A stretch of DNA of 40,972 nt from Lactobacillus kullabergensis (GCF_000967195.1 NZ_KQ033871.1:655825-696796), one strand, 5' to 3'; counted from the stretch's first letter, positions 33,555 through 40,355 are shown. Made by a program: numbers and translations. The notes: a model not told the origin generated them from the sequence alone.

Positions 33555-35072
33555 TTGTCGAAATACAATAAAACGATTTTAACCAATGCAGGTCTTGATT
33601 TAGCTGCTAAAGCCAGTTCTGGTAAAACCAAGTTCACGATTACTAGGGCTGCCACATCAACTGAAAAATTGGCGGATAAAAGTATCAGTGAATTACAACA
33701 ATTAACCACACTACCAAGTTTGATGCAGTATGGTGAGATTAATAATGTAGCGGATTCTGCACAAGACAAGAGCATTGTCATTGGCGCAGAGCTTATTTTT
33801 AATAATAAAGATTTATCAAACAGCTACAATATCAATACCGTTGGTTTATTTGCAAAAGAAGATGGTAGCGACAAAGAGTTTCTTTATGCTTTAACTACAG
33901 CCGTTGAACCTGAAACAATGCCTGACTTTAAGGATAAAGTATTATTCAAGTTCAACTTAACTATGTTCGTTGTAGTGGGACAGACAGATAATGTTACTGT
34001 TGATGTTACTGACAATGGTGTGGTTACGCAAGAGCAACTAGCTAAGGCAGTTCAGGCATTACCGCAGAAGCAGGATATTACCAATCTATTCAACAAAATT
34101 GATATAGACATTAACTCACTTCATCAAACAATTGACACTGATATTAAAAAATTAACAGCCCTTAACAGCGATAGTGGCAATAACATATATAATACGAAAA
34201 TTAACCTTGATACGTTCTCAACGGTTGGGATAAGCAAATTTCTAGGCTGTCAATTACAGTCTGATGGAAAGATGACAGGCTTTGATGCAACGCAAGGCAA
34301 TTTATATGGTTGGATATTCGATGTTCCTAAATGGAACGGTGCCAAGACTTATGAGCAGATTGTCTACATTAGCGATTACGGTCAAGGCAGTTTAACTTAT
34401 GTGCGTACCAAAGCTGATAGTACAAGCAAGGAAGACTTTCTCAAAATTGCATCTGACAAAGATTTAGGCAACATTCACACAATTTCAAATCCAATTTTAA
34501 AAGATAATAAAACTAACCCTGACTCACTTACAGAATCAGGGATTTATTATTCTAAAAATGGCTTTAATTTCGCTAAAAATGACATACCAGATGACTATCG
34601 GAGTGATGGTAAGACATATATATTCGTTCTGGAAGGTGAGAACCCAGGGTACTCGTTAAATTACTACCAACAGTTTATGTTTCAGGCGACAAAATTTAAC
34701 TTTGAGTGTTGGTACAGAGCAGGGTATAAGTATGGCAGTGATGCTTACTATACAGTCAGCTTTGTTAACATGAAAGACATCTTCGGGAAGATGAAGCAGA
34801 TCAGCCTTAATGGTGGCACAGCGATTAATCCTGATGATAATGGCGTAGCCAATATTAAGGTTGTCACGAAGGTTAACAATACAGCTCCTGACCAAAACGG
34901 TAATGTTATTGTAGATTCTTACTCCAAAGCAGAATCCGACAAGAGGCATAATGATCTGATTTCTAGAATTGAAATTCAAGAAAACAAGGAAATCGTGCAT
35001 CACTGCGATGACCTTGATAGTGGCATTGCTTACTCTAAAGCCCATCCTAATGTTTTCGTGGCAACACCATAA
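33555..35072 (+). CDS. Tail fibre protein, probable receptor-binding
   Basis: Starts at TTG 33555 with AAAGGAGGAGC upstream. The 505-residue protein has a conserved fibre N-terminus (NKTILTNAGLDLAAKASSGK, FTITRAATSTEKL, NINTVGLFAKEDG) that attaches to the baseplate, a helical neck (about 155-205) and a C-terminal head (about 210-505) with Tyr/Trp-rich parts that should contact the cell surface. A collagen-like repeat is absent. Receptor binding is inferred from position and domain order. Confidence 0.88.
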   Translation: MSKYNKTILTNAGLDLAAKASSGKTKFTITRAATSTEKLADKSISELQQLTTLPSLMQYGEINNVADSAQDKSIVIGAELIFNNKDLSNSYNINTVGLFAKEDGSDKEFLYALTTAVEPETMPDFKDKVLFKFNLTMFVVVGQTDNVTVDVTDNGVVTQEQLAKAVQALPQKQDITNLFNKIDIDINSLHQTIDTDIKKLTALNSDSGNNIYNTKINLDTFSTVGISKFLGCQLQSDGKMTGFDATQGNLYGWIFDVPKWNGAKTYEQIVYISDYGQGSLTYVRTKADSTSKEDFLKIASDKDLGNIHTISNPILKDNKTNPDSLTESGIYYSKNGFNFAKNDIPDDYRSDGKTYIFVLEGENPGYSLNYYQQFMFQATKFNFECWYRAGYKYGSDAYYTVSFVNMKDIFGKMKQISLNGGTAINPDDNGVANIKVVTKVNNTAPDQNGNVIVDSYSKAESDKRHNDLISRIEIQENKEIVHHCDDLDSGIAYSKAHPNVFVATP

Positions 35073-35086
35073 GAGGAGGTTGACAA

Positions 35087-35509
35087 ATGCTAATGAATGG
35101 CAAAGAAGTTAACAATTTGATTGTTGCTGGACAACGGTTTTCAGCTGTAAAAAGTACACTCATTGGGACTAAAATTCAAACAAAAAAAGGTCAAAAAGTT
35201 TATTATGTTGGAAATGTTAACACCACTTCGGCAGGGCAGTTTTCAATAGGATCAGCTGTTAAGGATGAAATAGTACCGATTAAGCAGTGCTTGTACTTAA
35301 TAAAAACTGATAAACTCGAAGATGGAGAGTATTGGATTCAGATTGGCATCACTTTTTCAGATGAGAGTAATAAAGTAATTTATAGCTCAACGCCATGTTA
35401 TATAAGGCTGTCGGATATTACCATCAAAAGTGAAGTGGGGGGGGTAAATAGTCCCTCCTGTTTACTAATAATATATAACGTGGAGGAGGTGACTCCTTCA
35501 TGTTGTTAA
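35087..35509 (+). CDS. Variable tail-tip protein A with in-frame G8 tract
   Basis: 140 residues. The N-terminus MLMNGKEVNNLIVAGQRF is nearly the same as that of the next gene, while the rest differs, so both share an attachment module. The body is beta-rich (KVYYVGNV, YWIQIGITFSD, PCYIRLSDITI). A run of eight G (35437-35444) lies near the 3' end. One base fewer or more would end translation at 35447 or 35451, giving about 118 residues; the G8 form reads on through 23 odd residues into the next gene. AGAGGAGGTTGAC serves the ATG. Confidence 0.75.
   Translation: MLMNGKEVNNLIVAGQRFSAVKSTLIGTKIQTKKGQKVYYVGNVNTTSAGQFSIGSAVKDEIVPIKQCLYLIKTDKLEDGEYWIQIGITFSDESNKVIYSSTPCYIRLSDITIKSEVGGVNSPSCLLIIYNVEEVTPSCC
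35437..35502 (+). promoter_or_regulatory. G8 tract plus ribosome-site-sequestering hairpin
   Basis: AGTC-CCTCC (35450-35458) is complementary to GGAGG-T-GACT (35485-35494) with one bulge; the right arm is the ribosome site of the gene starting at 35500. Ribosomes reading past the G8 tract to 35509 would open this hairpin. A G7 or G9 tract would stop them before it. The pairing is seen directly; the switch is inference. Confidence 0.5.
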
Positions 35510-35775
35510 ATGGCAAAGAAGTGAATAACTTGATAATTGGCGGTCACAGATTTACACGAGATGATTTGGCTGGCAGAAAAGTTATGCTTTTAAAAAACTA
35601 TTACGATGGAACATATTTAGCTATAGATAAAAATAATGAATTACATCTTACTGACCCCTACCCTGGTAAATACGTGTCAAGTGGCTCAACATGGACTATC
35701 CTGACAACTTTGGGAAAATATATTTGCATTGGAGTAGCGTGGGTTGATCCAGCTGATGTTAAATTTATAGATTAG
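35500..35775 (+). CDS. Variable tail-tip protein B, paralogous N-terminus
   Basis: 91 residues; begins MLLNGKEVNNLIIGGHRF, matching the preceding protein at 13 of 18 positions, then diverges (RKVMLLKNYYDGTYLAID, GKYVSSGSTWTILTTLGKY). It is probably a small baseplate or fibre-tip adaptor. The ribosome site GAGGAGG lies 10 nt upstream inside the hairpin. Overlap with gene A is 10 nt. Confidence 0.75.
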   Translation: MLLNGKEVNNLIIGGHRFTRDDLAGRKVMLLKNYYDGTYLAIDKNNELHLTDPYPGKYVSSGSTWTILTTLGKYICIGVAWVDPADVKFID

Positions 35776-35789
35776 TTAGGAGATTAAAA

Positions 35790-36194
35790 ATGGCAGAAAA
35801 TAAGGAAACTAAAGGCTTTATTCAGGTTTATAAATCAACCAATACGGTGCCATGTGAACCATGGTTTGCACCTGCGGATGCAGAAATTGCATACCCTTTT
35901 GTTAAAGAAGCACCTGATCCTAAATTAAAGTCACCTAAATATGACTGGAATAATTATCGATGGTATGAAACTGATGGAGCTGTTCAAGGTCAACAATTAG
36001 CAGAAATTGCTAAACAAGTAAATCAATTAAAAGATGACGTAGCTAACGGTAAAGTAAGTGATGAGGCTCTAAACCAACAGCTCGGAACACTTGTAGGCTT
36101 GGTGTCACAAGGTGCTATTGAACAACAGGCATCACAGCCAAGCAAAGATGACAAAGCTGACAGTGCTGCTAAATCTGATGGAGGCGATAAATAA
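35790..36194 (+). CDS. Tail accessory protein
   Basis: 134 residues. The N-terminal half (FIQVYKSTNTVPCEPWFAPA, then YDWNNYRWYETD) is rich in aromatic residues and resembles small proteins at the end of lactobacillus baseplate operons; the C-terminal half is a coiled coil (GQQLAEIAKQVNQLKDDVANGK) with an Asp/Lys/Ser tail. TTAGGAGATTAAAA serves the ATG. It overlaps the next gene by one base. Exact role unknown. Confidence 0.7.
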   Translation: MAENKETKGFIQVYKSTNTVPCEPWFAPADAEIAYPFVKEAPDPKLKSPKYDWNNYRWYETDGAVQGQQLAEIAKQVNQLKDDVANGKVSDEALNQQLGTLVGLVSQGAIEQQASQPSKDDKADSAAKSDGGDK

Positions 36195-36352
36195 TGAATA
36201 TAATGAATGCATTTGAGTCGCTTTACAAATACCTTTTCAGTGTCAATGTTTATACCAAAGAAACGATTGAAGGTTATGTTGGTAAAACTATTGATGCAGA
36301 TGCTTACAAAAGAATAACAGGTGATGACTATGTGGCACCGTCTGCTAAGTAA
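36194..36352 (+). CDS. XkdX-family small tail protein
   Basis: 52 residues, sharing one base with the previous stop (TAATG). Pattern NAFESLYKYLFSVNVYTKETIEGYV, then ITGDDYVAP, is typical of XkdX proteins that close PBSX-type tail operons, here the boundary between tail and lysis modules. Function is not established for the family. Confidence 0.85.
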   Translation: MNIMNAFESLYKYLFSVNVYTKETIEGYVGKTIDADAYKRITGDDYVAPSAK

Positions 36353-36713
36353 CATCAATGAGAACTTTGAGCAAACTTTAGCGGGAGCGTCAATAATTGC
36401 AATTGGCGCTTCTCTTTGGCTTGATCGTGATTATTTCTTTTGGCCACCAGAATTAACTGAAACCATGAACGACCAGAGATTAGATATTACTATCTCAGTT
36501 TTAGGCTTGGCATTAATTTTGTTGGCTATTACTGGTAATAAAAGTAAGGCATGGCAACACATATTTTTAATTTTATGTGGTTCAGTCGTGTGCATGCTAG
36601 GATGCACACAACTATGGCATGCCTTTTTAGCTGGACAAATGAGAATGGCACATACAGTAATTGGAGACGTGATTATTTTTATCTTAATCATTAGGGCAGC
36701 ATATAAAAGTTAG
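36330..36713 (+). CDS. Four-span membrane protein before the lysis genes
   Basis: I take ATG 36330, 6 nt after ACAGGTG (ATG 36324 is possible). The 127-residue protein has membrane segments at about 17-31, 52-68, 77-97 and 106-123. It overlaps the XkdX gene by 23 nt. The place and topology allow a holin-like or antiholin-like role, but an LLH holin is encoded just downstream, so this may be an accessory lysis or exclusion protein. Confidence 0.7.
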   Translation: MWHRLLSNINENFEQTLAGASIIAIGASLWLDRDYFFWPPELTETMNDQRLDITISVLGLALILLAITGNKSKAWQHIFLILCGSVVCMLGCTQLWHAFLAGQMRMAHTVIGDVIIFILIIRAAYKS

Positions 36714-36725
36714 GTAGGTGGTTAA

Positions 36726-36956
36726 GTGCATGAGTTAATCAGTACAATTCAAGTCTTAACAGCCTTGATAGGTGCATTTGCCACTTTTTTCGCTGTCTTG
36801 CATAAGTCGCATCATGAGGACTATGCGGATAAGTTTAAGACGCTTGAGAAAGAGAGGGATAACTTAGCTGAAGACTATGAAAATGAGCGTGAAAAACGGA
36901 TAGAAATCGAAAAAAAATACGAAAAATTGAAAAAGAAGTTGGAGAACACTGAATAG
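36726..36956 (+). CDS. Membrane-anchored coiled-coil protein (holin-associated)
   Basis: Starts at GTG 36726 after TAGGTAGGTGG. 76 residues: one membrane span (about 5-25) and then a long, highly charged coiled coil (about 30-76, EREKRIEIEKKYEKLKKK). Similar short proteins precede holin genes in lactobacillus phages and may modulate lysis timing. Its 3' end forms the left arm of a terminator. Confidence 0.7.
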   Translation: MHELISTIQVLTALIGAFATFFAVLHKSHHEDYADKFKTLEKERDNLAEDYENEREKRIEIEKKYEKLKKKLENTE

Positions 36957-36968
36957 TGTTCTTTTTTT
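36944..36968 (+). terminator. Strong terminator inside the lysis cluster
   Basis: GAACACT (36944-36950) and AGTGTTC (36955-36961) with a GAAT loop, followed by T7 (36962-36968). It overlaps the stop of the upstream gene and precedes the holin ribosome site by a few bases, so holin-endolysin transcription must read through or be antiterminated. Confidence 0.8.
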
Positions 36969-36984
36969 GTCGAAAGGAATAAAA

Positions 36985-37308
36985 ATGACGCAAATTATTA
37001 ACTTTTTAAACACATTATTGCCATACGTTGTCCTATTAGCAGTCGGCATTGTGGCTGCTTATCCATACGCTAAACAACACAATCCAGCATTTGCCGAAAA
37101 AATGAAATGGCTGTATGACGTAGCGCAATATATCGTTACTCAACAGGCAACACATACCGATGTTTCTGGAGCAGAGAAGAAGCAGGCAGCTACTGACGCA
37201 TTGCTAGAACAAGCTAAGGCATCTAAAGCTAAATTAACCAAAGAAACAGCTGAAGGGATGATTGAGAAAGCATACCAGGAAGGAGCAACAAAAAATGAAA
37301 CTAAATAA
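36985..37308 (+). CDS. hol: LLH-family holin
   Basis: ATG 36985 (AAAGGAAT upstream) is preferred to an in-frame TTG at 36967 that lies in the terminator T tract. The 107-residue protein has one N-terminal span (about 10-30, LLPYVVLLAVGIVAAYPYA) and a long helical C-terminus (AEKKQAATDALLEQAKASKAK), as in the phage LL-H holin family. It should permeabilise the membrane so the amidase reaches the wall. It overlaps the endolysin by 14 nt. Confidence 0.85.
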   Translation: MTQIINFLNTLLPYVVLLAVGIVAAYPYAKQHNPAFAEKMKWLYDVAQYIVTQQATHTDVSGAEKKQAATDALLEQAKASKAKLTKETAEGMIEKAYQEGATKNETK

Positions 37309-38092
37309 AAAGTATGCATTGTCGGTTAATGAAGGCTCATCTGCTTTGGCTAAAAGAGATATTATTGTGGCTCACTCCACCGCAACGCCAAATGGTGAAG
37401 CCTGGGCAATTGCGCACAACATGAAGGCAGGCATTAATACGGCACAGACCTATGTCCATTTGGTTGTCGATGACAAAGAATGCTACCTAGTAGGTGGTCT
37501 GGGCTATGTCGCTTGGGGATGTGGCTACTATGGTAATCAACTGTCACCTATGCAAATTGAGCTGTGCGAATTTAGCAATAAGATACGTGCAAAGAAAGCC
37601 TACCGTAACTATATTGGGCTAATTCGTGAGTACGCTAAAAAGTATGGCATTCCTTTAACACTAGATACGAGCGCTAAACGTGGGGTAAAAACACACAACT
37701 GGGTAACTCATAATTTAGGCAACACAGACCATAGCGATCCTTACGGCTACTTATCTAGTATCGGTATTAGCAAGGAACAGTTCGCCCATGATATTGCTAA
37801 TGGAGTTGGCGGTAAAGTAGTGTTATCAAGGAAACCAGCTAAAAGTACGGGTAAAAAATCTAACTGGATTAAAAAGCCTGGTACCTTTATTTTAGGCAAA
37901 TCTCTCAAATTGCACACATCGCCACACATTAGCGCCCCAGCGATTGCTATGTTGCCTAAAGGCAGTGCAATTAAGTATGATGCAGTGTTGCAAGGCCCTA
38001 AACGCTTATGGCTAAGGCAGCCACGAACTAAGGGCTATGGCTATATTGTTGGCAAAGATAAGTACGGTAAAGCTATGGGAAAATTTAAATAG
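37295..38092 (+). CDS. lys: Endolysin, N-acetylmuramoyl-L-alanine amidase
   Basis: I start at ATG 37295 after AGGAAGGAG, giving 265 residues. The N-terminal amidase_2 domain (about 15-165) shows IIVAHSTATPN (H27) and HNWVTHNLGNTDHSDPYGYL (134-153), holding the likely zinc ligands. A Lys-rich linker (about 178-195) leads to a C-terminal SH3-like wall-binding domain (about 200-265, LKLHTSPHISAPAIAML, GYGYIVGKDKYGKAMGKF). There is no signal peptide, so export depends on the holin. Confidence 0.94.
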   Translation: MKLNKKYALSVNEGSSALAKRDIIVAHSTATPNGEAWAIAHNMKAGINTAQTYVHLVVDDKECYLVGGLGYVAWGCGYYGNQLSPMQIELCEFSNKIRAKKAYRNYIGLIREYAKKYGIPLTLDTSAKRGVKTHNWVTHNLGNTDHSDPYGYLSSIGISKEQFAHDIANGVGGKVVLSRKPAKSTGKKSNWIKKPGTFILGKSLKLHTSPHISAPAIAMLPKGSAIKYDAVLQGPKRLWLRQPRTKGYGYIVGKDKYGKAMGKFK

Positions 38093-38100
38093 TATTAATT

Positions 38101-38138
38101 AAGCCACTCTAGAGAAATGCTCTGGAGTGGCTTATTTT
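38101..38138 (+). terminator. Terminator ending the late operon
   Basis: A 14-bp stem (AAGCCACTCTAGAG at 38101-38114 with CTCTGGAGTGGCTT at 38120-38133, one G-T pair) closes a 5-nt loop and is followed by ATTTT. It lies just after the endolysin stop. Confidence 0.85.
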
Positions 38139-38140
38139 GA

Positions 38141-38149
38141 TGCTATAAT
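38141..38149 (+). promoter_or_regulatory. Extended -10 promoter of the membrane-protein moron
   Basis: TGCTATAAT (TG at 38141-38142, TATAAT at 38144-38149) lies right after the late terminator and 28 bp before the next ATG. No consensus -35 is present. This gives the next gene independent expression, probably in the lysogen. Confidence 0.6.
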
Positions 38150-38176
38150 TTGCATAAAAGAAAAAGGAGAGTATAT

Positions 38177-38890
38177 ATGAATTTATACAAGGGAAAGAAT
38201 AAAAAATCAAAGAAAATAGCAAGGCTTTGGGCCGCATTAATTACGGGATTTATATCTGTGATAGTAGTACTAATTTCTAGATTTATTATAAAAAGCAATT
38301 TGTTATTTTATATATCTTATTTTATATTTTTACTATCTTTTTATGTGATTTTTTACATATTTTTATTTTCTATAACAAGCAACTTTAACAAAATTACTTG
38401 TTGCTTACTTTGCTTATTTGCTTTTATACAGTTTCCATTCATTATCCGTATTGTAATTAGTATGATTAACTCAATTGTGAAAGTTAAACAAAATTTTTCG
38501 TTATTAGTTCCGTCTATGCTGATATTAGTTCTGTGGGTTTTTATCCATTCAATTTACCTTTGGGTTTTTTACTTATGTGTTTGTAAAAAAATACTTACTG
38601 AGATTAATCAAGGTGTGTTCCTCTTTTTTACTAAGGTAATTTGGTCAGTAATAACTTCAGTACTAGTATTTTGTTCAGGCACAATATTTATTATGTTATT
38701 TAAGAAGGGAGATAATGTTTTTAGCATAATCTATCAGGCTCTTAATATTTTTATAAATACCATCAATCCATTTATTGAAATGTATACTTATGTTAGAGAA
38801 AAACTAGATGAATTTCATAAGCAAGAAAAAGAAAAACGAGAGGAACTAGAAAAAGAAAAATACAAGTATGATTTTTATAATTATGATTAA
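38177..38890 (+). CDS. Multi-pass membrane protein (moron)
   Basis: ATG 38177 follows AAAAAGGAGAG. The 237-residue protein has about five or six membrane segments between 18 and 200, a basic N-terminus and a C-terminal charged helix (REKLDEFHKQEKEKREELEK). It is very AT-rich, with its own promoter, between the late terminator and a leftward terminator. Such morons next to attR often act in the lysogen (exclusion, host surface), but no family is recognised. Confidence 0.75.
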   Translation: MNLYKGKNKKSKKIARLWAALITGFISVIVVLISRFIIKSNLLFYISYFIFLLSFYVIFYIFLFSITSNFNKITCCLLCLFAFIQFPFIIRIVISMINSIVKVKQNFSLLVPSMLILVLWVFIHSIYLWVFYLCVCKKILTEINQGVFLFFTKVIWSVITSVLVFCSGTIFIMLFKKGDNVFSIIYQALNIFINTINPFIEMYTYVREKLDEFHKQEKEKREELEKEKYKYDFYNYD

Positions 38891-39028
38891 AAAGGCAATT
38901 GGATTTAGTTTCAGATGGCTTATTTTTTGCAATAAAAAAGCTCCCACTAGGGAGCATAAGGTAAATGAAGTTAGATCGAAACTTCAAAAATAATTTTAAC
39001 TTTTTTTAGAAAAAATTGCAAAAAGTAG
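38891..39028. other. Intergenic region before the duplicated-promoter cassette
   Basis: No gene is seen in this 138-bp stretch. It contains the leftward terminator at 38934-38955 and A/T tracts (about 38985-39015) that lead into the first palindromic promoter; such A/T tracts can act as UP-like elements. Confidence 0.5.
38934..38955 (-). terminator. Leftward-facing terminator
   Basis: GCTCCC-ACTA-GGGAGC (38940-38955) with T6 on the - strand side (A6 at 38934-38939). All neighbouring genes run rightward, so it would stop antisense transcription entering the membrane-protein gene. Confidence 0.6.
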
Positions 39029-39060
39029 TTGACAATATACGTTTAAACGTATATTATAAT
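39029..39060 (+). promoter_or_regulatory. Palindromic promoter P1
   Basis: TTGACA (39029-39034) is followed by the perfect 20-bp palindrome ATATACGTTTAAACGTATAT (39035-39054). The -10 is TATTAT at 17-bp spacing (39052-39057), overlapping TATAAT (39055-39060). A regulator bound to the palindrome would block RNA polymerase. The 56 bp from 39038 to 39093 are repeated exactly at 39708-39763. Confidence 0.8.
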
Positions 39061-39093
39061 ATATGTAAGGTAAATGAATAAAGAAAGGAATTT
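39038..39093 (+). repeat. 56-bp direct repeat, copy 1
   Basis: Identical to 39708-39763. It covers most of the palindrome, the -10 box, the leader and the ribosome site AAAGGAATTT, so both genes downstream share promoter, operator and translation signals. Confidence 0.9.
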
Positions 39094-39097
39094 CAAA

Positions 39098-39511
39098 ATG
39101 TCAACTACAAGCTTTAACGATTACAGATTCAAAGGTTTCAAGTATCAAGATCAATCTCACAAATATTGGGATTTTAAGCAGCAGGTTAACGATGATGAGA
39201 GCAAGGTATTGATCAGAATTAGTCCTGATAATGTTTTTAGCTACATGGGTAATAAAGGCTGGACTAATTACGTACTTAAATTAGATCGTGACCATTGCAT
39301 GTTTTTAAAAAACTGGCAATACTTTGAAGGCTATTATGGCACCTATATTCTTTTAGATAAAATTTACTTCAAAGTTGCTGATGCAAGAGAGCCATTTGAA
39401 GACATGGTAAGCCAAGGAGACATGTTAACTTGGAATGACGCATTAGACATTGCTAAAGAACAACAAAAAATCATTAGTGAAGATAATTTAGTTTTAGTTG
39501 CAAAGGATTAG
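39098..39511 (+). CDS. Unknown moron protein A
   Basis: ATG 39098, 7-8 nt after AAAGGAATT, gives 137 residues; an in-frame ATG at 39074 precedes the ribosome site and is less likely. It is rich in Tyr, Trp, Phe and acidic residues (FKGFKYQDQSHKYWDFKQQV, NWQYFEGYYGTYILLDKIYF) with a helical C-terminus. No family is recognised. It is the first gene of the palindromic-promoter cassette and precedes a small possible DNA-binding protein. Confidence 0.7.
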   Translation: MSTTSFNDYRFKGFKYQDQSHKYWDFKQQVNDDESKVLIRISPDNVFSYMGNKGWTNYVLKLDRDHCMFLKNWQYFEGYYGTYILLDKIYFKVADAREPFEDMVSQGDMLTWNDALDIAKEQQKIISEDNLVLVAKD

Positions 39512-39522
39512 GAGATGACTTA

Positions 39523-39702
39523 ATGACTAAAGTTAGCGATGCTCAATTAAAAGCTAGCAGAAAATGGGATGAGGCTCATAAAGAGCGTAAAAAATACATC
39601 GTTGCTAGATCGCAAGCTAAAAGATTTGTGACAAAATTGGCAACAAAAGAAGATTTAGAAAAATTAAAAAAATTAATTGAAGAAAAACAAGAAAATACTT
39701 GA
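39523..39702 (+). CDS. Small basic protein, possible autoregulator
   Basis: 59 residues after TTAGGAGATGACTTA. Pattern VSDAQLKASRKWDEAHKERKK, then RSQAKRFVTKLATKEDLEKL, recalls small ribbon-helix-helix-like proteins of phages and plasmids, in which a strand region (KKYIVARS) precedes two helices. It is basic in the first half. Its stop TGA lies within the -35 box of P2. I propose that it binds the ATATACGTTTAAACGTATAT palindromes and represses both promoters; this is inference from size, charge and location. Confidence 0.65.
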   Translation: MTKVSDAQLKASRKWDEAHKERKKYIVARSQAKRFVTKLATKEDLEKLKKLIEEKQENT

Positions 39703-39730
39703 CGATCTACGTTTAAACGTATATTATAAT
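39699..39730 (+). promoter_or_regulatory. Palindromic promoter P2
   Basis: TTGACG (39699-39704), then ATCTACGTTTAAACGTATAT (39705-39724; one change from the P1 palindrome), then TATTAT/TATAAT as in P1. The weaker -35 and imperfect operator predict lower affinity and lower strength than P1. Confidence 0.78.
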
Positions 39731-39763
39731 ATATGTAAGGTAAATGAATAAAGAAAGGAATTT
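39708..39763 (+). repeat. 56-bp direct repeat, copy 2
   Basis: Exact match to 39038-39093, 670 bp away. Perfect identity suggests recent duplication or strong selection for co-regulation. Recombination between the copies would delete protein A and the small basic protein. Confidence 0.9.
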
Positions 39764-39768
39764 TGAAA

Positions 39769-40062
39769 ATGAAAAATTCAGATTTAAGAATAATTAGTAA
39801 GAAATACGCAGATCAAATTAATCAATATGTTGCTGATTACGGTTTAAATGATGCCGATCAGAGAGATGTAATTACTATTTTCGATGATGATTCTAAAGAC
39901 TATCCTTCAGGTCAGCGTGTTGATGTTACGTTCAAGATGAATACTGAAGGTGATGGTTTACCAGAAGAATTTGACATGAGCGAATTCTGGACTCGTGATC
40001 TAAACTTAAAAGATAGTAATTTATCAACACTAATTGACGAATACACAGACGCTATCAGGTAA
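39769..40062 (+). CDS. Small acidic moron protein B
   Basis: ATG 39769 after AAAGGAATTTTG gives 97 residues. About one residue in four is Asp or Glu (VITIFDDDSKDYPSG, EGDGLPEEFDMSEFW), strongly acidic. Predicted helix-strand-helix. No family is recognised. Acidic proteins of this size in this position include DNA mimics such as anti-restriction and some anti-CRISPR proteins, but there is no specific match. Confidence 0.7.
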   Translation: MKNSDLRIISKKYADQINQYVADYGLNDADQRDVITIFDDDSKDYPSGQRVDVTFKMNTEGDGLPEEFDMSEFWTRDLNLKDSNLSTLIDEYTDAIR

Positions 40063-40067
40063 TATCA

Positions 40068-40355
40068 ATGTACTACTCATTTGACTCAACAAGTTTAATT
40101 AATGAATTAGAAAAAGATATTGCCGAGTTTGGCAATACTGAAGTTTGGGCATACTGGAAGTTAATGGAAAACGGTCAGGAAATTTATTTTGATTATTTCC
40201 CAGTTAATGACCCTGATGAAATAGGAAATCCAGTGTACATGGATATTGAAAGCTTTGACAAAGAGGTTGCAAAAGCATATCCCAATTTTTTAAGAAAGAA
40301 GATCAAGTCTAAAGATCTTCTCGAGATTTTTAAAAAAGAAAATAAAACTATTTAG
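40068..40355 (+). CDS. Small acidic moron protein C
   Basis: 95 residues starting 5 bp after protein B (MYYSFDSTSLINELEKDI...). Acidic and aromatic N-terminal two-thirds (EVWAYWKLMENGQEIYFDYFP) and a basic C-terminal helix (LRKKIKSKDLLEIFKKE). The ribosome site is weak (GGTAATATCA), suggesting coupling to B. It ends the cassette before a terminator. No family recognised. Confidence 0.7.
   Translation: MYYSFDSTSLINELEKDIAEFGNTEVWAYWKLMENGQEIYFDYFPVNDPDEIGNPVYMDIESFDKEVAKAYPNFLRKKIKSKDLLEIFKKENKTI

Noticed and set aside
36023..36358. Leftward 111-residue frame opposite the tail accessory and XkdX genes
   Set aside because: Lies entirely against rightward genes that overlap one another and have ribosome sites.
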